From Aureobasidium sp. EXF-3400 (lineage: Eukaryota > Ascomycota > Dothideomycetes > Dothideales > Saccotheciaceae): a DNA stretch of 64,000 bases. Under the pieces are notes generated by a model. It searched no databases. It was not told the origin of the DNA and saw only the letters and a list, made by a program, of their open reading frames with translations. The DNA lies in NCBI GenBank assembly GCA_024195585.1, contig SWBL01000098.1:1-64000 (forward strand), in the 5' to 3' direction. The position numbers and the translations under genes were made by a program. Numbering within the stretch: position 1 is the first letter of the stretch; each line of letters opens with the position of its first letter. Positions 1 through 12,308 of this stretch are shown piece after piece.

Positions 1-1
1 T

Positions 2-968
<967 letters not shown>

Positions 969-1775
969 ATGGAGAACGCTCGCGCACTCTTCTTCGATGT
1001 GTTCGGTACCTGCGTCGACTGGAGAAAGACAGTAACCGACGCCTTGGTCCGACAATGCCGAGTGGCCTTGATGAGAAGATCAGCAATCATCACAAACGAT
1101 GTTCGGGCCAAAGCAGATGCAATGACCATTGAAGACTGGGGTGCCTTCGCTCAGGAATGGAGAAGCAGCTATTACACATTCACCCGATCTCTTGCAGCCG
1201 ACCCATCTCTCAGCTGGAAAACGGTCGATGACCATCATCTTGAGTCTCTGCACGAGTTATTGGTCAAGTATGGTCTTGGACGTGAAGACGGTGACCTCGG
1301 AGGTCTCTGGAACAAGGATGAAGTCAAGGATATGAGTCTCATATGGCACAAACTTGATCCTTGGTCTGATACTGTTGCTGGTCTTGAAGCTTTGAACACC
1401 AAGTACGAGACTGCCACACTTTCCAACGGAAACATCGCTCTCCTCAAAGATATGCAGAAGCATGGTGGTATGCCTTTCAAGCATATATATTCTTCTGAGC
1501 TCTTCAACTCCTACAAGCCTAACCCAGCCATTTACCTGGGAGCGGCGAAGAGAATGGGCTTGGAGCCGAGTCAGTGCGTCATGGTCGCAGCCCATCTGGG
1601 TGATCTCGAAGCAGCGAAGGGCTGTGGCTATTCCACCATCTATGTCGAACGATCGCGAGAGGAGGAGAAGAAGAACGAGGATGAGGCCAGAGAGAAGGGA
1701 TTTGTGGATGTATGGGTCAATATTGATGAAGAAGGTTTTGTAGAGGCCGCACGGAAGCTGGGGATCAGTGTGTGA
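969..1775 (+). CDS. Haloacid dehalogenase, type II (HAD superfamily hydrolase)
   Basis: Single-exon 268-aa protein of the HAD hydrolase superfamily, closest in pattern to (S)-2-haloacid dehalogenases, which hydrolyse the carbon-halogen bond of short 2-haloacids. Motif I is FFDVFGTCVDWR, with the nucleophile at Asp10. Motif II is the Ser in TLSNGN (about residue 155). Motif III is the Lys in SYKPNPAIY (about 180). Motif IV is VAAHLGDLEAAKG, with the acidic residue present (about 205-217). The length is normal for the family. The ATG at 969 directly precedes motif I, leaving no room for a targeting peptide, so it is probably cytosolic. True substrates of fungal members are mostly unknown; other small phosphorylated or halogenated acids are possible. 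Confidence 0.93.
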   Translation: MENARALFFDVFGTCVDWRKTVTDALVRQCRVALMRRSAIITNDVRAKADAMTIEDWGAFAQEWRSSYYTFTRSLAADPSLSWKTVDDHHLESLHELLVKYGLGREDGDLGGLWNKDEVKDMSLIWHKLDPWSDTVAGLEALNTKYETATLSNGNIALLKDMQKHGGMPFKHIYSSELFNSYKPNPAIYLGAAKRMGLEPSQCVMVAAHLGDLEAAKGCGYSTIYVERSREEEKKNEDEAREKGFVDVWVNIDEEGFVEAARKLGISV

Positions 1776-2451
1776 CACGTCTAAGTCCGGGATGTCTTGG
1801 GTGCCACCCTGGTTCAGTACTATAAACAGCATATTTCTCGATCTACTCGGACCTTTTCGTTGTCGCTACCAGTGCTTTGGGTAGTTTATCATCTGTATAA
1901 ACTCATGTGATGATACTCCATTGATATACTGTCTTTCACACCAATGAGTAAGTGTTGTGGTATAATGATTGCTGTCTCGATGTTTCTGCTAGAGATTGAG
2001 TAGACATGTTTGATGAAGTGACCATCAAAACAGTAGCTTGACAATATCTCCACGTAGACGATATGTATCTATATAAAACTCACACACACACAAGATATAG
2101 CATATTTTCACTCTCTGATGGTCTTACCATATTGAAAAGTGTTGGTGGGGAGACTTGATGCTGGAAAGAAGAAAAAAAGATGCCAAAATTCTGGTATGAG
2201 GTACAACCCTGTCCGAGAGAGATACACCTCAAGCTACAGCTGTCACCCTGTCTCGAGTCAGGATCGGCATAATCGCCAAGCCACATCCGTCCGTACCGCC
2301 TCGCACCGGCCATACCTTTTGCTTCCAGCCATTCGCCTCGCTCTCTGCCCTTGTTCATCATGAAAGAAACTGAACTTGGCAACGCGCCAAACCCAGGACA
2401 GTGGGCCGTCACTAAAGCCACCACGAGGGAGTATAGTTCGCTGGACCGGAG
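1776..2451. other. Intergenic region with short CA run
   Basis: About 680 bp between the dehalogenase and the Zn2Cys6 gene. It contains a TATA-like ATCTATATAAAA followed by a short CACACACACA run at about 2068-2095. I see no gene. Confidence 0.5.
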
Positions 2452-3725
2452 ATGATCACACACAGAAAGACGCGGACCGGCTGCGTCCAGTGCAAGAAAC
2501 GTCGGATAAAGGTGTGTAAGACGAACGACCGTTCTCCTTCTTATCAAGTTTCCTTTATTGGTAATCGTGTCCGAGATCGGTTCGCATTCTGACCGGGCCA
2601 CAGTGCGACGAGACCAAACCAATATGTGAGAAATGCAGAAGGACATCACGAGAATGCAGTTTCCAGAACCCTCAGCCAGATACGACAAGTATTCGTTCTG
2701 GAGAGAGTTTTACCCTAAAGGAAATGGAACTACTGCATCATTTCGTCACCCATACGGCAAAAACACTTTCCGACCAGACAGAGCATCAAAACATCTGGCA
2801 GACAGAGGTTGTCAAGGTCGCTTTCAAACACAAGTTTCTGATGCATGGAATCCTTGCGGTCGCTGGTCTTCACGTGTCAGTTACGCGTCAATCCGACGAG
2901 GATGACCTCTCCATGTTGGCTGCCAACCACCAGGATATAGGCTTACAGGGATTTCGTTCTGCTCTGGAGAACTTCAATTCGGAAAACTGCGAGGCATTGT
3001 TTGCTTCGTCGATTCTGGTCGCGTGCTATATTATCGCTTCGTCAGGCACGCGCTTCAACCCGAATCTGTCTACGGGAAGCATATTCAACGAGGTATTACT
3101 CGGCGCCGTGGTAGACTGGATCCGGTTGTTCAGAGGCACTGATCACATTGCTCGCCGCGGTAAGATGTGGCTTGAGGAAAGTCCCCTCGCGCCTTTTCTT
3201 GTAGACGGAACATTCTGCCAGATCACGCAGCCCATGGACGACAAAGCCGTCAAAGAAGACGAATATATAGCCAACCTACAACAATTATGGCAGCCCGGAA
3301 CTCCATCTACCATCGAAGGGATCAGCAGCGAAGAAGCAGCCATATACGACGAGGCCCTACACTACTTGCGGGAAGCGTATGGTCGCATGAGCAGAGCTAC
3401 AGCACCACAAAACACCTGCACATGGTGCTACAAGAAATCTGCAGAGACAGATAATGCTCATCAATGCATCTCACCAATCCTAGCTGGTCTATTTTGGTTT
3501 GTGCAGATCCCGAGTGAATTCTTCGAGATGCTGGAGCAGCACAAAATCGTTGCTCTCATTCTGCTGGTCCACCAAGCAGTTTTGATAAAGCGAATCGGTA
3601 ACCTGTGGTGGAACCGAACGCCGGCAATAAAAGTGGCCAGTTCAGTGTACTCGACGATACCTCCAGAGTACCATTTCTGGCTTGAATGGCCAAATCAAGA
3701 GATCGAGTATGCTCCTCAGAGCTGA
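2452..3725 (+). CDS. Zn2Cys6 transcription factor, Upc2-like architecture
   Basis: Nuclear DNA-binding regulator of 393 aa in two exons (2452-2511 and 2604-3725; intron 2512-2603, GTGTGT...CAG). The start ATG at 2452 begins MITHRKTRTGCVQCKKRRIK. After splicing, the cysteines read CX2CX6CX6CX2CX6C, a complete binuclear zinc cluster; the intron lies immediately before the third cysteine. The second exon alone would lack two zinc-cluster cysteines. The region after the cluster (MELLHHFVTHTAKTLSD, then KHKFLMHGILAVAGLHVS) matches the regulatory domain found in Upc2-type sterol-response and related fungal factors. The protein is short for a Zn2Cys6 factor and lacks a recognisable classical middle homology region. 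Its targets cannot be read from the sequence. Confidence 0.88.
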
Positions 3726-4235
3726 TTTGATACTCTTCCGAGGTTCAGGAACGACCCCACTCCGTACAGGATATAACAAGCTATTGTCTTGTTTTAAGAC
3801 TTATGCCGCTTGAAGACCAAACACGGTCTCTGGAGAAGCCGTTTCACGACAAAGCCCACTGCCTCGGATACTGACACCGAAGCAAACCACCTTATTCCAC
3901 AGCATATACTGGACCACTCATACACGCCCGCATAGCTCGAATGGCCGCATGTCACCGAATATCCTCTCTTCCTACGAGATGGCCGACGAAACGAGCCTGG
4001 TCTGCGTCACTGTTGACCATTCCAACGCGAGTCATGATGCCGAACCCCGCATCATCGTTAAACGCGGAGGTGTGGGGAAGCTTTTGGTCAAGAAGAGGTC
4101 AATCTCGTCCATCCCGCTGACCCGAGTAGCCTTGTGCGTAGGCGCGGCTATCTGATCTAATATTTGTACCTTGCTGTAGGTCGGCCGAATCCTGTGTGTC
4201 GATTTTCCACCATCACAACAACTCCCGAAACCACC
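3726..4235 (+). promoter_or_regulatory. Promoter / leader of acyl-CoA synthetase, possible upstream exon
   Basis: About 510 bp ahead of the synthetase ATG. An ATG at 3941 opens an Arg/Ser-rich frame (MAACHRISSLPTRWPTKRAW). That frame could be spliced from 4097 to 4180 (donor GTCAAT, weak; acceptor CTGTAG at 4174-4179) into the synthetase frame. The result would be a mitochondrial-type presequence ending RFSTI. The donor is non-consensus, so I keep ATG 4236 as the main start. Confidence 0.35.
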
Positions 4236-6345
4236 ATGTCGAACACACACCCTCAAGACGCTGCGTACGCTGCTTCACTCGACGCGCCAGAAACCTTTTG
4301 GTCTCATGAAGCCAAACAATTGAGCTGGGCCGTACCTCCGAAGACCATCATCGAGCGAACCACCAAAACCTTGCAATCCGGCACGAAACACCAACACTGG
4401 AAGTGGTTCCCAGACGGCGAGATCTCGACCTCATACAACTGCGTTGACCGACACGTCGATGCCGGAAACGGACAGCGTACCGCAATCATCTGGGACTCGC
4501 CAGTGACGAATACCCAAGAAAAGATCAGCTATGCACAACTCGCAGAAGAAGTCGCAACCCTTGCTGGCGTGTTGCGTGAAGAGGGGGTAAAGAAGGGCGA
4601 TGTGGTCCTCATATACATGCCTCAAATACCTGCTGCCCTTGTCGGTATTCTTGCCACTGCGAGGCTTGGTGCTATCCATGCTGTTGTCTTCGGTGGGTTC
4701 TCAGCACCGAGTCTGGCACAGCGCATTGATGCATCGAAGCCTCGAGTGATCCTCACTGCCAGTTGTGGTATCGAAGGTGCAAAAGGGCCATTACCGTACC
4801 AACCTCTGGTACGCGGTGCTGTCGAGCAGTCCAAGCACAAGCCGAGCAAGACCATCATCTGGCAGCGTGAGCAGAGTCGATGGGACCCTGTCAACAAAGA
4901 GGAGGGCGAAAGAAACTGGCAACGACTAGTCAAGAGTGCCAAGAACCGTGGCCTCAAGGCAGAGAACGTCCCAGTCAAGAGCAACGATGGACTATACATC
5001 ATCTACACAAGTGGCACTACAGGAGCTCCAAAGGGAGTGTTGCGCGAAGCAGGTGGTCATGCCGTCGGCCTGAACTGCAGTATGCGCTACCTGTTTGGTA
5101 TCCAGGCTGGAGACGTCATGTTCTGCGCATCTGACATTGGCTGGGTGGTTGGTCACTCCTTCATCTGTTACGCACCACTACTGGCAGGCGCGACCACGGT
5201 CCTGTTCGAAGGCAAGCCTATCGGTACACCAGATGCTGGCACTTTCTGGCGATGTATTGAACAGCACAAGGTGAATGTAATGTTCACTGCACCAACAGCG
5301 CTGCGAGCTATCCGCCGTGAAGATGGACAACACAAGTTCTTCATCGAGAGAGGCGAGAGGAACGGCCTCAGGTCATTGAGAGCACTGTTCTTGGCTGGCG
5401 AACGCAGCGAACCAGCTGTTGTTAACGATTACACTAAGTTGCTACAAAAGTACGGCGCCCCCGGGGCTGCAGTCGTGGATAACTGGTGGTCTTCTGAATC
5501 TGGTTCGCCAATGACAGGATTGGCACAACTGCCATCTTCGTGGCATGCTGGTGGCAGCGACAAGCAGATCAAGCCTTTGGAGACAAGACCAGGCAGTGCA
5601 GGAAAGCCAATGCCTGGGTTTGATATTAGAGTTGTAGATGACGATGGCAACGAGGTTGCACAAGGAAAGACTGGCAATATCGTTCTTGGCATGCCACTTG
5701 CACCTACCGGATTCACGACACTTTGGAAGGACGAGAAGCGCTTTTACAATGGGTACATGCTGCGTTTCGAGGGCAAGTGGCTTGATACGGGCGATGCTGG
5801 CATCATCGACAAAGACGGCTATGTTCATATTCATGGTCGTTCCGATGACATGATCAATGTTGCTGCACACAGGTTGAGCACTGGTAAGTTTTTCTGAGGA
5901 AGATTGAAGTGACGGAAGCCACATGCTAATTCTCTCGATAGCCACTCTGGAGCAAGCCATATCCTCACACCCTTCGATAACAGATAACTGTGTCATCCCT
6001 GCGCCGGACCCTTTGAAGGGACACGTACCTTTTGCATTCGTGGCTCTCTCGTCCTCGGCAGGAGCAATCCCCGAAAGTGAACTGCTCTCTGCCATCAACT
6101 CGCGCGTCAGAGCAGCTGTTGGACCCATAGCCACACTGGGAGGTGTGATCATCGCACAAGGAGTCATCCCTCGCACAAGAAGTGGAAAGACTTTACGCAG
6201 AGTGTTGAAGCAAATGGTAGAAGATGCGAGCGAAGGCAACTTTGACAAGGAGGTTGAAGTGCCAGCGACGATTGAAGATATTGAAGTCGTCGAGAGAGCG
6301 AGGAAGGCGATCAAGACTTATTTCAGCAGGAAGAGCAAGCTGTAG
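4236..6345 (+). CDS. Short-chain acyl-CoA synthetase (ACSS3/propionyl-CoA synthetase type)
   Basis: Adenylate-forming enzyme, 683 aa, which activates a short carboxylic acid (acetate or propionate class) to the acyl-CoA through an acyl-AMP. Exons are 4236-5883 and 5942-6345; the intron 5884-5941 (GTAAGT...TAG) was placed to give HRLSTATLEQA. The N-terminal ACAS-type domain covers about residues 20-80. The AMP-binding signature is IYTSGTTGAPKGV (about 258-270). Other motifs are NWWSSESGSP, the adenine-binding WLDTGDAG, and hinge HGRSDDMINVAAHR. The catalytic C-terminal Lys sits in RTRSGKTLRR. The chosen ATG has an ACCACC context. Overall pattern is nearer ACSS3/PrpE than cytosolic acetyl-CoA synthetase Acs1. 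An alternative upstream exon could add a mitochondrial presequence. Confidence 0.93.
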
Positions 6346-7030
6346 ATTTGTCGACTCTATATTGTACGAATACTACTTTTCTGTATGGCTTCATGAATCG
6401 ATTGCATTATTTCTTTTCTTTTTTCTTCTCATGCCTTAGGAGCTCGGCGCCGCGCGTTCGGCCAACCCTGTGGCACCAGCTCCCTCGAACCAGCGGCTAA
6501 AGAAGCCGACGCGGATCCACGCGGAGACCCTTCTAAACAATGACGCTGCCTTGTCTCTTTAGAGTGGCGAAGGCAGCGAGTATCGACGAGGTAATTGCGA
6601 AGACAGAGAAGAAGCAGACGTGGAAGACGGTGGCTGTGTATCGGAATCAGTAAACGTGGTGCGATGGAAATTCTAGAGCATGATTCACGGTTAGAACGGC
6701 GGAGCTGGTAAAAGAGCGCGAGGGCTTGGTAGACTGCGCCCAGAGGCTTGGAGTTTAATATCATAAAGCGACGGTGACCACGACACTCTTTAACCCTCTC
6801 TCTTCTTTCTTCTTCTTTGCGCTCTGTCTCTCATCTGCTGCGTATCTCTTCGAATCTCGCCATCAACAAGAGTCTCCATCGCATACATAATTACCGTGTC
6901 GTTACACATCTCATCGACACCAAAACCCACCTGTCGCATAGCGCTCAACTGCCCTTTCGACCGAGAACCCATCTCTACACGCATCGCGCACCTCTATAAT
7001 CCAAAAACCTACCCTCAACCCCTCAAAACC
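6346..7030. promoter_or_regulatory. Intergenic region with pyrimidine-rich promoter
   Basis: About 680 bp. The second half (6785-6850) is a CT-rich tract (CTCTCTCTTCTTTCTTCTTC), typical of fungal core promoters and transcription starts, followed by a C/A-rich leader up to the ATG at 7031. No coding sequence is supported. Confidence 0.5.
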
Positions 7031-7506
7031 ATGAGTAAATACGTACGCGCACCCCTACCTTCTCCATCCCTAGCAACCCACTAACACAACCACAGGACGC
7101 CCCCTCAGGCCCACCACCCACCTACTCCGCCCCCGCCAACCACACCGGCGGCGAAGCAGCAAACTACTACGGCGACTCTGCCCCCGCCGCACCCCAATCC
7201 AGCTACTACCCACCCCAACAAGGCTATGCCTCGCCCTCGCCAGACCCCGCGCATCGCGGTTTCATGCCTCCGCAGCAACAAGGCTACCCACCGCAACAGG
7301 GATATCCGCAGCAGGGAGGCTACCCACCACAGCAGGGATACCCGCAACAGGGTGGACAGCAACCGATGTATTATCAGCAACAGCAGGGGTATCCGCCGCA
7401 GGGATACGTGCAGCAGCAGCAGGGTGGAGGTAGTGGTGCTGGAGGTATTTGTGCTGGTGTGTTGAGTGCGTTGGCTTGTTGTTGTTGTCTGGACATTTTG
7501 TTCTAG
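7031..7506 (+). CDS. Q/Y/P-rich repeat protein with C-terminal CYSTM-like cysteine cluster
   Basis: Predicted 140-aa protein in two exons (7031-7042 and 7096-7506; intron 7043-7095, GTACGC...CAG). The first exon encodes only MSKY; the second has no upstream ATG of its own in frame. Residues 5-50 are P/S/A/Y-rich. Residues 60-115 are imperfect repeats of the type QQGYPPQQGYPQQGG. The tail is a short hydrophobic/Cys stretch, GICAGVLSALACCCCLDILF, ending at the stop. This layout (flexible YPPQQGY repeats plus terminal CCCC membrane module) is that of CYSTM/DUF-type tail-anchored small proteins linked to stress and membrane association. The family role in fungi is poorly known. Palmitoylation of the Cys run is plausible inference. 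Confidence 0.85.
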
Positions 7507-7752
7507 ATGAATGGCAGCCTTTGCTGTTTTTCTGCAAGGGTTTGAGGCGTTTTGGGGAGTGGTATGGACACTTGATATCAGGAGGATTGGTGTTTTCTTC
7601 GTTTTACCATTACAGTCTTGCGACTCGAGGGTTGTTCTTTGGTTCAAGCCGAATCTTATGTTTTTAGTAATCGCAACTTTACTTTTGATTGACCCTGTAT
7701 TGACACGCTTTTATATACAAATAGCAGTTCTATTCCGCGCTATCTTCCTCAT

Positions 7753-9661
7753 TTAGGTGACGGGGACATTTCTGACCAAGTAGTCGCGCCATTGAGGCAG
7801 AGTCCTCTGGTGAGGTGTCTTGGAGCTGACCTGCAAGTCCTCAATCGCAGACCCCCACTTGACGAGCTTGTCCTCTGCAAAAGCAGTCTGCATAATAGCC
7901 AGTCCAAACGGCATGCCGTTCTCGTGAGTACCGGCAGGCAGAGTCAACATGGGATAACCAGCCTGAGCAGCGATCTGGGGTGCTTGAGCTACATCCGGAG
8001 GAACTAGCAGACCATCGAGTTGAGTACCGTTGGGTCCCATGGCTAGCACAGCATCGATACCTGCCTCGCGGGTAGTGTAGCGGCAGAAGTTGAGTGCTGA
8101 CCAGTAGGTCGCGTTCTTCTCTCCTTTTGTGGCCAGCGAGGCCAAGAAGCCATCTTGACCGGAAGTGAAAGCAGGAATACCACTGCCGTTGGCATAAGGG
8201 TAACCACCTTCCGTACCGTCGTTGTCGTAGTTGAACTGGACAAGATCTTCGAGCGAGCGGATGTTTGTGTTGTTCAGGTCGGCCAGGTAGGTGCGGATAT
8301 TGTTGTAGAAGTCGACCTTGATGTATGTGTACTCACTTTCATTTGGGTAGCCGCGAGTGCTACCGTAGTCCCAGTTCCAGCCATCAGGCGAGACGATGGT
8401 CTTGTAGTAGGGAAGCTCGGTGTTGTTGACAATGGTAGCGCCGGCAGACTCGATCAAAGAGACGAGATCAAGGAGGACCTCTTGCTGGTGAGCATCTGCA
8501 TAGACCCAGAAGCTGTTCCATGGAATACCGAATGTAGCTCCCTTGAGTGCGGTTCTGTTTGTCAAAAACTGTGCGTAACCACCATGAGGTGTCTTGCCAA
8601 TCTGAGCAGAGGTTTCGTTGTCATGGCTATCCACACCATGGATGGCATCGAGAACATACGTTACATCGCGAACAGTCTTGCCAAAAGCACCAACGGTGTC
8701 CTGGTTTAGAGATTCAGGGATGACGCCACCGCGAGAAGTCAAGCCAACGGTCGGCTTGAAACCAACAATGGCGTTGCGCTGAGCAGGGTTGATCACAGAT
8801 CCGTCGGTCTCTGTTCCGAGAGCAAAGGGGAAGACGTTGGCTGCAACACCGACACCACTTCCAGAACTGCTGCCTCCTGGATTAACCGTAAGATTGTATG
8901 CAGACCTGCATTGGCCGCCACGACCGGAGTATCCTTCCGAGTAGTAGTTGGAACGCATGTCTGCCCATTCGGACAGAGTAGCCTTGCCAAACAGCACAGC
9001 ACCGGCTGCGCGGAGGTTGCTCACCACGTAGGCATCACGAGGTACAATGGATCCTTGCAGTGCCCATGATCCAGCGGTCGTCTGCATCTTATCCTTGGTA
9101 GCAATGCTGCAACATGGTCAGTACCAGACGGTCAACGGGCAAGCTGGAGTCGTACTTGTCCTTGACTGCAAAGGGGATACCATGCAGAGGGCCACGGACC
9201 TTGCCACGACGGCGCTCCTCGTCCATGGCTGCAGCAATCTCAAAGACATCGGGGTTGACCTCGAGAATGGAACTGTGCATTCATCAGTTTCGTGTCGAAT
9301 CTTGCATATCATAGTCACCCACTTGAGGTAGTCGCGAGTCTGGAAAACTCTCTGCAGATAGCAGCTCGTGAGCTGGACTGAGGTGAGATTTCCAGAGCTC
9401 ATGTACTGTTGAAGTTCTTCGATGCTCTTCTCCGCAATCACAAAGCCGTGACATGCTGGCATAGGAAACAGCAGCTCGGTGTTGTTGACATCCTGCAGTA
9501 AAGGGAAGCCATAGTCTGGATAGTTCTATGTCTCTGTTCAGCTCGACGATCGCCTTTGCGATCGTTTTTGAGGTACTCACGATGGAAGCGTTTTGAAAGC
9601 TACGGGTAGCGCTGGCGAAGCCAAGCGTGACCGCAGCTGTGAGACAGTTTACGATCTGCAT
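7753..9661 (-). CDS. Secreted amidase (amidase-signature family)
   Basis: Amidase-signature hydrolase, 584 aa, four exons on the minus strand: 9661-9581, 9525-9323, 9272-9156 and 9106-7753. Introns are 9580-9526, 9322-9273 and 9155-9107; all close frame. The N-terminus MQIVNCLTAAVTLGFASA is a signal peptide, so the enzyme is probably secreted or in the secretory pathway. The Ser-cisSer-Lys triad is visible: Lys in HGIPFAVKDN (assembled across the last intron) and the serines in the Gly/Ser-rich signature GGSSSGSGVGVAAN, followed by FALGTETDGS. The C-terminal half keeps APQIAAQAGYPMLTLPAG. The substrate is unknown; the family cleaves carboxylic amides, peptide amides and acylated amines. It is divergently arranged with the rhodopsin-fold gene at 10246. 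Confidence 0.92.
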
Positions 9662-10245
9662 CACCGGTCGAGTGTAAATCAAGAGAGCCCAAACAACCCC
9701 TCCAGATAATATGATTTGAGAAGGGAAGAATGTGTGTTGGGCTTTGGAGAAATTAGATGTCGACTCGGCAGAAATACGAATACCATTGATCGACAAGGGC
9801 ATTGAGTACGCACGTACCTGCTGCTCCTTCCATTGTTCACATGGACTTGTTCGGCGGGTTCGACGTTCGGACCGACGGAACCAGAGTGTGGTCGAACTGG
9901 TCCGGCAAAGTTTAACAAGCCTCGAGTAAACCTTGTGAGACCAGCAGCGCTGCTGTATGGATGTGTGATAGAGTTTCCAGCCTCAAGGTTTAGTTAAGCT
10001 GCACCACGATTCCCACTGGTGGAACCCTTCATGTCTGAACGATAGATCAACGCTTTGCACCACGCCCGGACCTCACATTGCCAAAAATCTGAGGGTAAAG
10101 GTACCGAACCCTATGATGAGTACATAGAAGTCCCAGCATCCCGGAGAACTCCTTTCTCTGCGCATGAACGATTAATCTATCGCGTGGGTCCCTTCCCTGA
10201 TACGCATCTTGCAACACACCGCCAACTTGTCTGGACACGGCCATC
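9662..10245. promoter_or_regulatory. Divergent promoter: amidase / rhodopsin-fold membrane protein
   Basis: A 584-bp intergenic stretch between two head-to-head start codons. No coding sequence is supported. Shared regulation is possible but not demonstrated by any repeated element I could see. Confidence 0.5.
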
Positions 10246-11588
10246 ATGGTCGCTGTTGATGTTATCGAGGCTTATGCCGCTGGACGAGTGCCTCAGAATA
10301 TATCATATATTACGCCCGAATATCTGAGCGAGTCGCGCGATGGACCGGCGATAGCAGGAATACTGGCAATCTACATCATCACCACCATTCTGCTTGTATG
10401 CAGGTTCGCCTCTCGCATCTTCATTGTGAAGAGCTTCGGCCTCGACGATGGAATAGCGGCCTTCTCCTGGACGTGTTACACCGCTTTCATGGCGCTCTGT
10501 CTGGTCCTAATATACGAAGGCAGTGGCCGGCACATTGAGTACATTCAATATGTCCTCACTTTGCCTGAGGTCGAGGAGACAGAAGTGGTCGACTACGCAG
10601 CCCATCTGATATACACGGCCACCCTATATTTCTGCCGGTTGAGTGGTCTCGCCTTCTTTTCGCGCCTGTGTAGCACGCATCCGACTTTCCGCATCTCCAT
10701 CTGGGCCTGTGGATTCTTCTTGACCGCAGCTTTCATTGTGCAGTTCTTGCTCATTCTTCTCCACTGCCTTCCAGTGTAAGCAAGCTCATGACGATCATGT
10801 CGGATGATAGCTGACGTTTTCATAGTACCGGACTCTGGCCTTACGCATGGGTAAGTTTGCGATAGCACGAGAAGCGCAAAGTCAGAGAATTATGCTGATT
10901 CTTCACCTTCTAGCAAACAACCGACAGAACCTATAAATGTCTTAATTGGGGCGTTGTCTACGTGACAAACTCGGGGTTGTCTCTCATAAACGACCTCGTT
11001 TTGTTCAGTATCCCGATAGCGATGATCTCGATCTTGCAACTTCCCAAGAGTCGCAAGATAGTACTTTCTCTTGTATTGCTTCCAGGAACACTTGTCATCG
11101 GGTATGTTGAATGTATGAAAGCGCGACAAGAAGTATACTGATCGAGTCGTAGCATTTCATGCGCACGCCTCTGGCTTTGCGTCGTCGGCCAATGGCGAAC
11201 GGATGGCTCCTGGTACTACAACCCACAACTGGTGATCGAGGTCGCAGAAATCGGAGGAACGCTTATCGCTTTGTCGGTTCCCAGCTACAAACCTATACTC
11301 AGTCGATGGTACGGCCAGATGAAGAGCACTGTCGAAGCTTCCCGTGGACCAAGCTCGAAGTACGGCGAAGGAGGTTCGAATCGTAAGAGTTCTATTCCGG
11401 CGCTTTGGGGTCCGCAAGCAGCGGAAGCGAAGCTGAAGACGTCTATCCAAAGTGGTGGGCAGACAACAGCATCCAGACAGTCGTCAGATGATAGTCTGCT
11501 TAGTCCAGACGATAACATCTACGTGACGACGGACGTGGATATGAGATCCATACCAATGGCCAAGCTGAGGTCGAACAGCGTAATTTAG
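10246..11588 (+). CDS. Fungal rhodopsin-fold integral membrane protein
   Basis: Multi-pass membrane protein, 392 aa, four exons: 10246-10775, 10826-10850 (only 25 bp), 10914-11101 and 11153-11588. Introns are GTAAGC...TAG, GTAAGT...TAG and GTATGT...TAG. The assembled order AVLAIYIITTILLV, RFASRIFIVKSFGLDD, LHCLPVTGLWPYAWQTTDRT, then YVTNSGLSLINDLVLFSIP and PGTLVIGISCARLWL is characteristic of the large fungal family with a rhodopsin-like (PF20684-type) domain. These have extracellular N-terminus and about seven helices. Here roughly residues 30-310 carry the helices. The C-terminal 80 residues are hydrophilic, Ser-rich and cytosolic. Most relatives lack known ligands; some carry an N-terminal CFEM domain, absent here. 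Confidence 0.88.
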
Positions 11589-12308
11589 TAATTCTTGTTA
11601 GTCGAAGGGACAAGAGTCATCTTAATACTACACAATACGGATACACTTCCTCAAGGTGAAACCGCGATTTTTTAAGAAGACAGACTCGAAAGTCGGATCG
11701 TCGGTGACCTTTGGAAGTCGAGATAGACGTTGTGTCAGCTGGGAGCAGCAGACGATCCAAGCTTGATGTCGAATCAACCCCACAGCCGCTGCGCGTCAAG
11801 CGCGTCCAAGATGTTTGTGAACGGGTACACCGTTCATCCGCATGCTCTTAGTGGTGATACCTGGGAAGAGCAGTTTTTTGGATGGTAATTGAAGGTCGAG
11901 TATGTGGCCAACTCAGCGGTACAAGGTACCCAAGTGATCTCGGAGGTGATTATCGTGATGAGCTTGAAACAAGTCGCCTAGAAAGTAGTCTTACCAGCCA
12001 CCCCAGCCGCCTCTTGCAGCAAAACTACGTAAGTACCATCAGAACCTGTATCTCGGTCGTTTGCGTTCTTCCTTCTTCTCGTCATTCCTATTCACTTGTC
12101 CGTATCGTCCGCCTTCCTCTTTCCCTTCTGCTTCGATACCAAAACATCTTATCGCCAGCGAACTCCATCCCGAACCAATCGCATAAATTAAAGCTACACC
12201 CACGGAGCGTCCTTCACTTACCATCTCGGAGCGTGAACGACGTCGAAGCAAACGGCTACATACGGTCGCTCACTTCTCACTTTAAAACCAACAACACACA
12301 CATACTCG
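11589..12308. other. Intergenic region / leader of small membrane protein
   Basis: About 720 bp. The end is a long C/T-rich leader; GTAAGTACC at about 12029 could be the donor of a 5'-UTR intron. No coding sequence is supported on either strand. Confidence 0.45.

Noticed and set aside
1257..1832. Minus-strand frame opposite the haloacid dehalogenase
   Set aside because: Fully antisense to a gene with intact catalytic motifs; no independent support.
2080..2095. CA microsatellite as a regulatory element
   Set aside because: Only about six dinucleotides, which is common by chance; nothing ties it to a function.
5442..6314. Long minus-strand open frame opposite the acyl-CoA synthetase
   Set aside because: It lies wholly antisense to a well-supported gene, crosses its intron and shows no domain; it arises from codon bias of the real gene.
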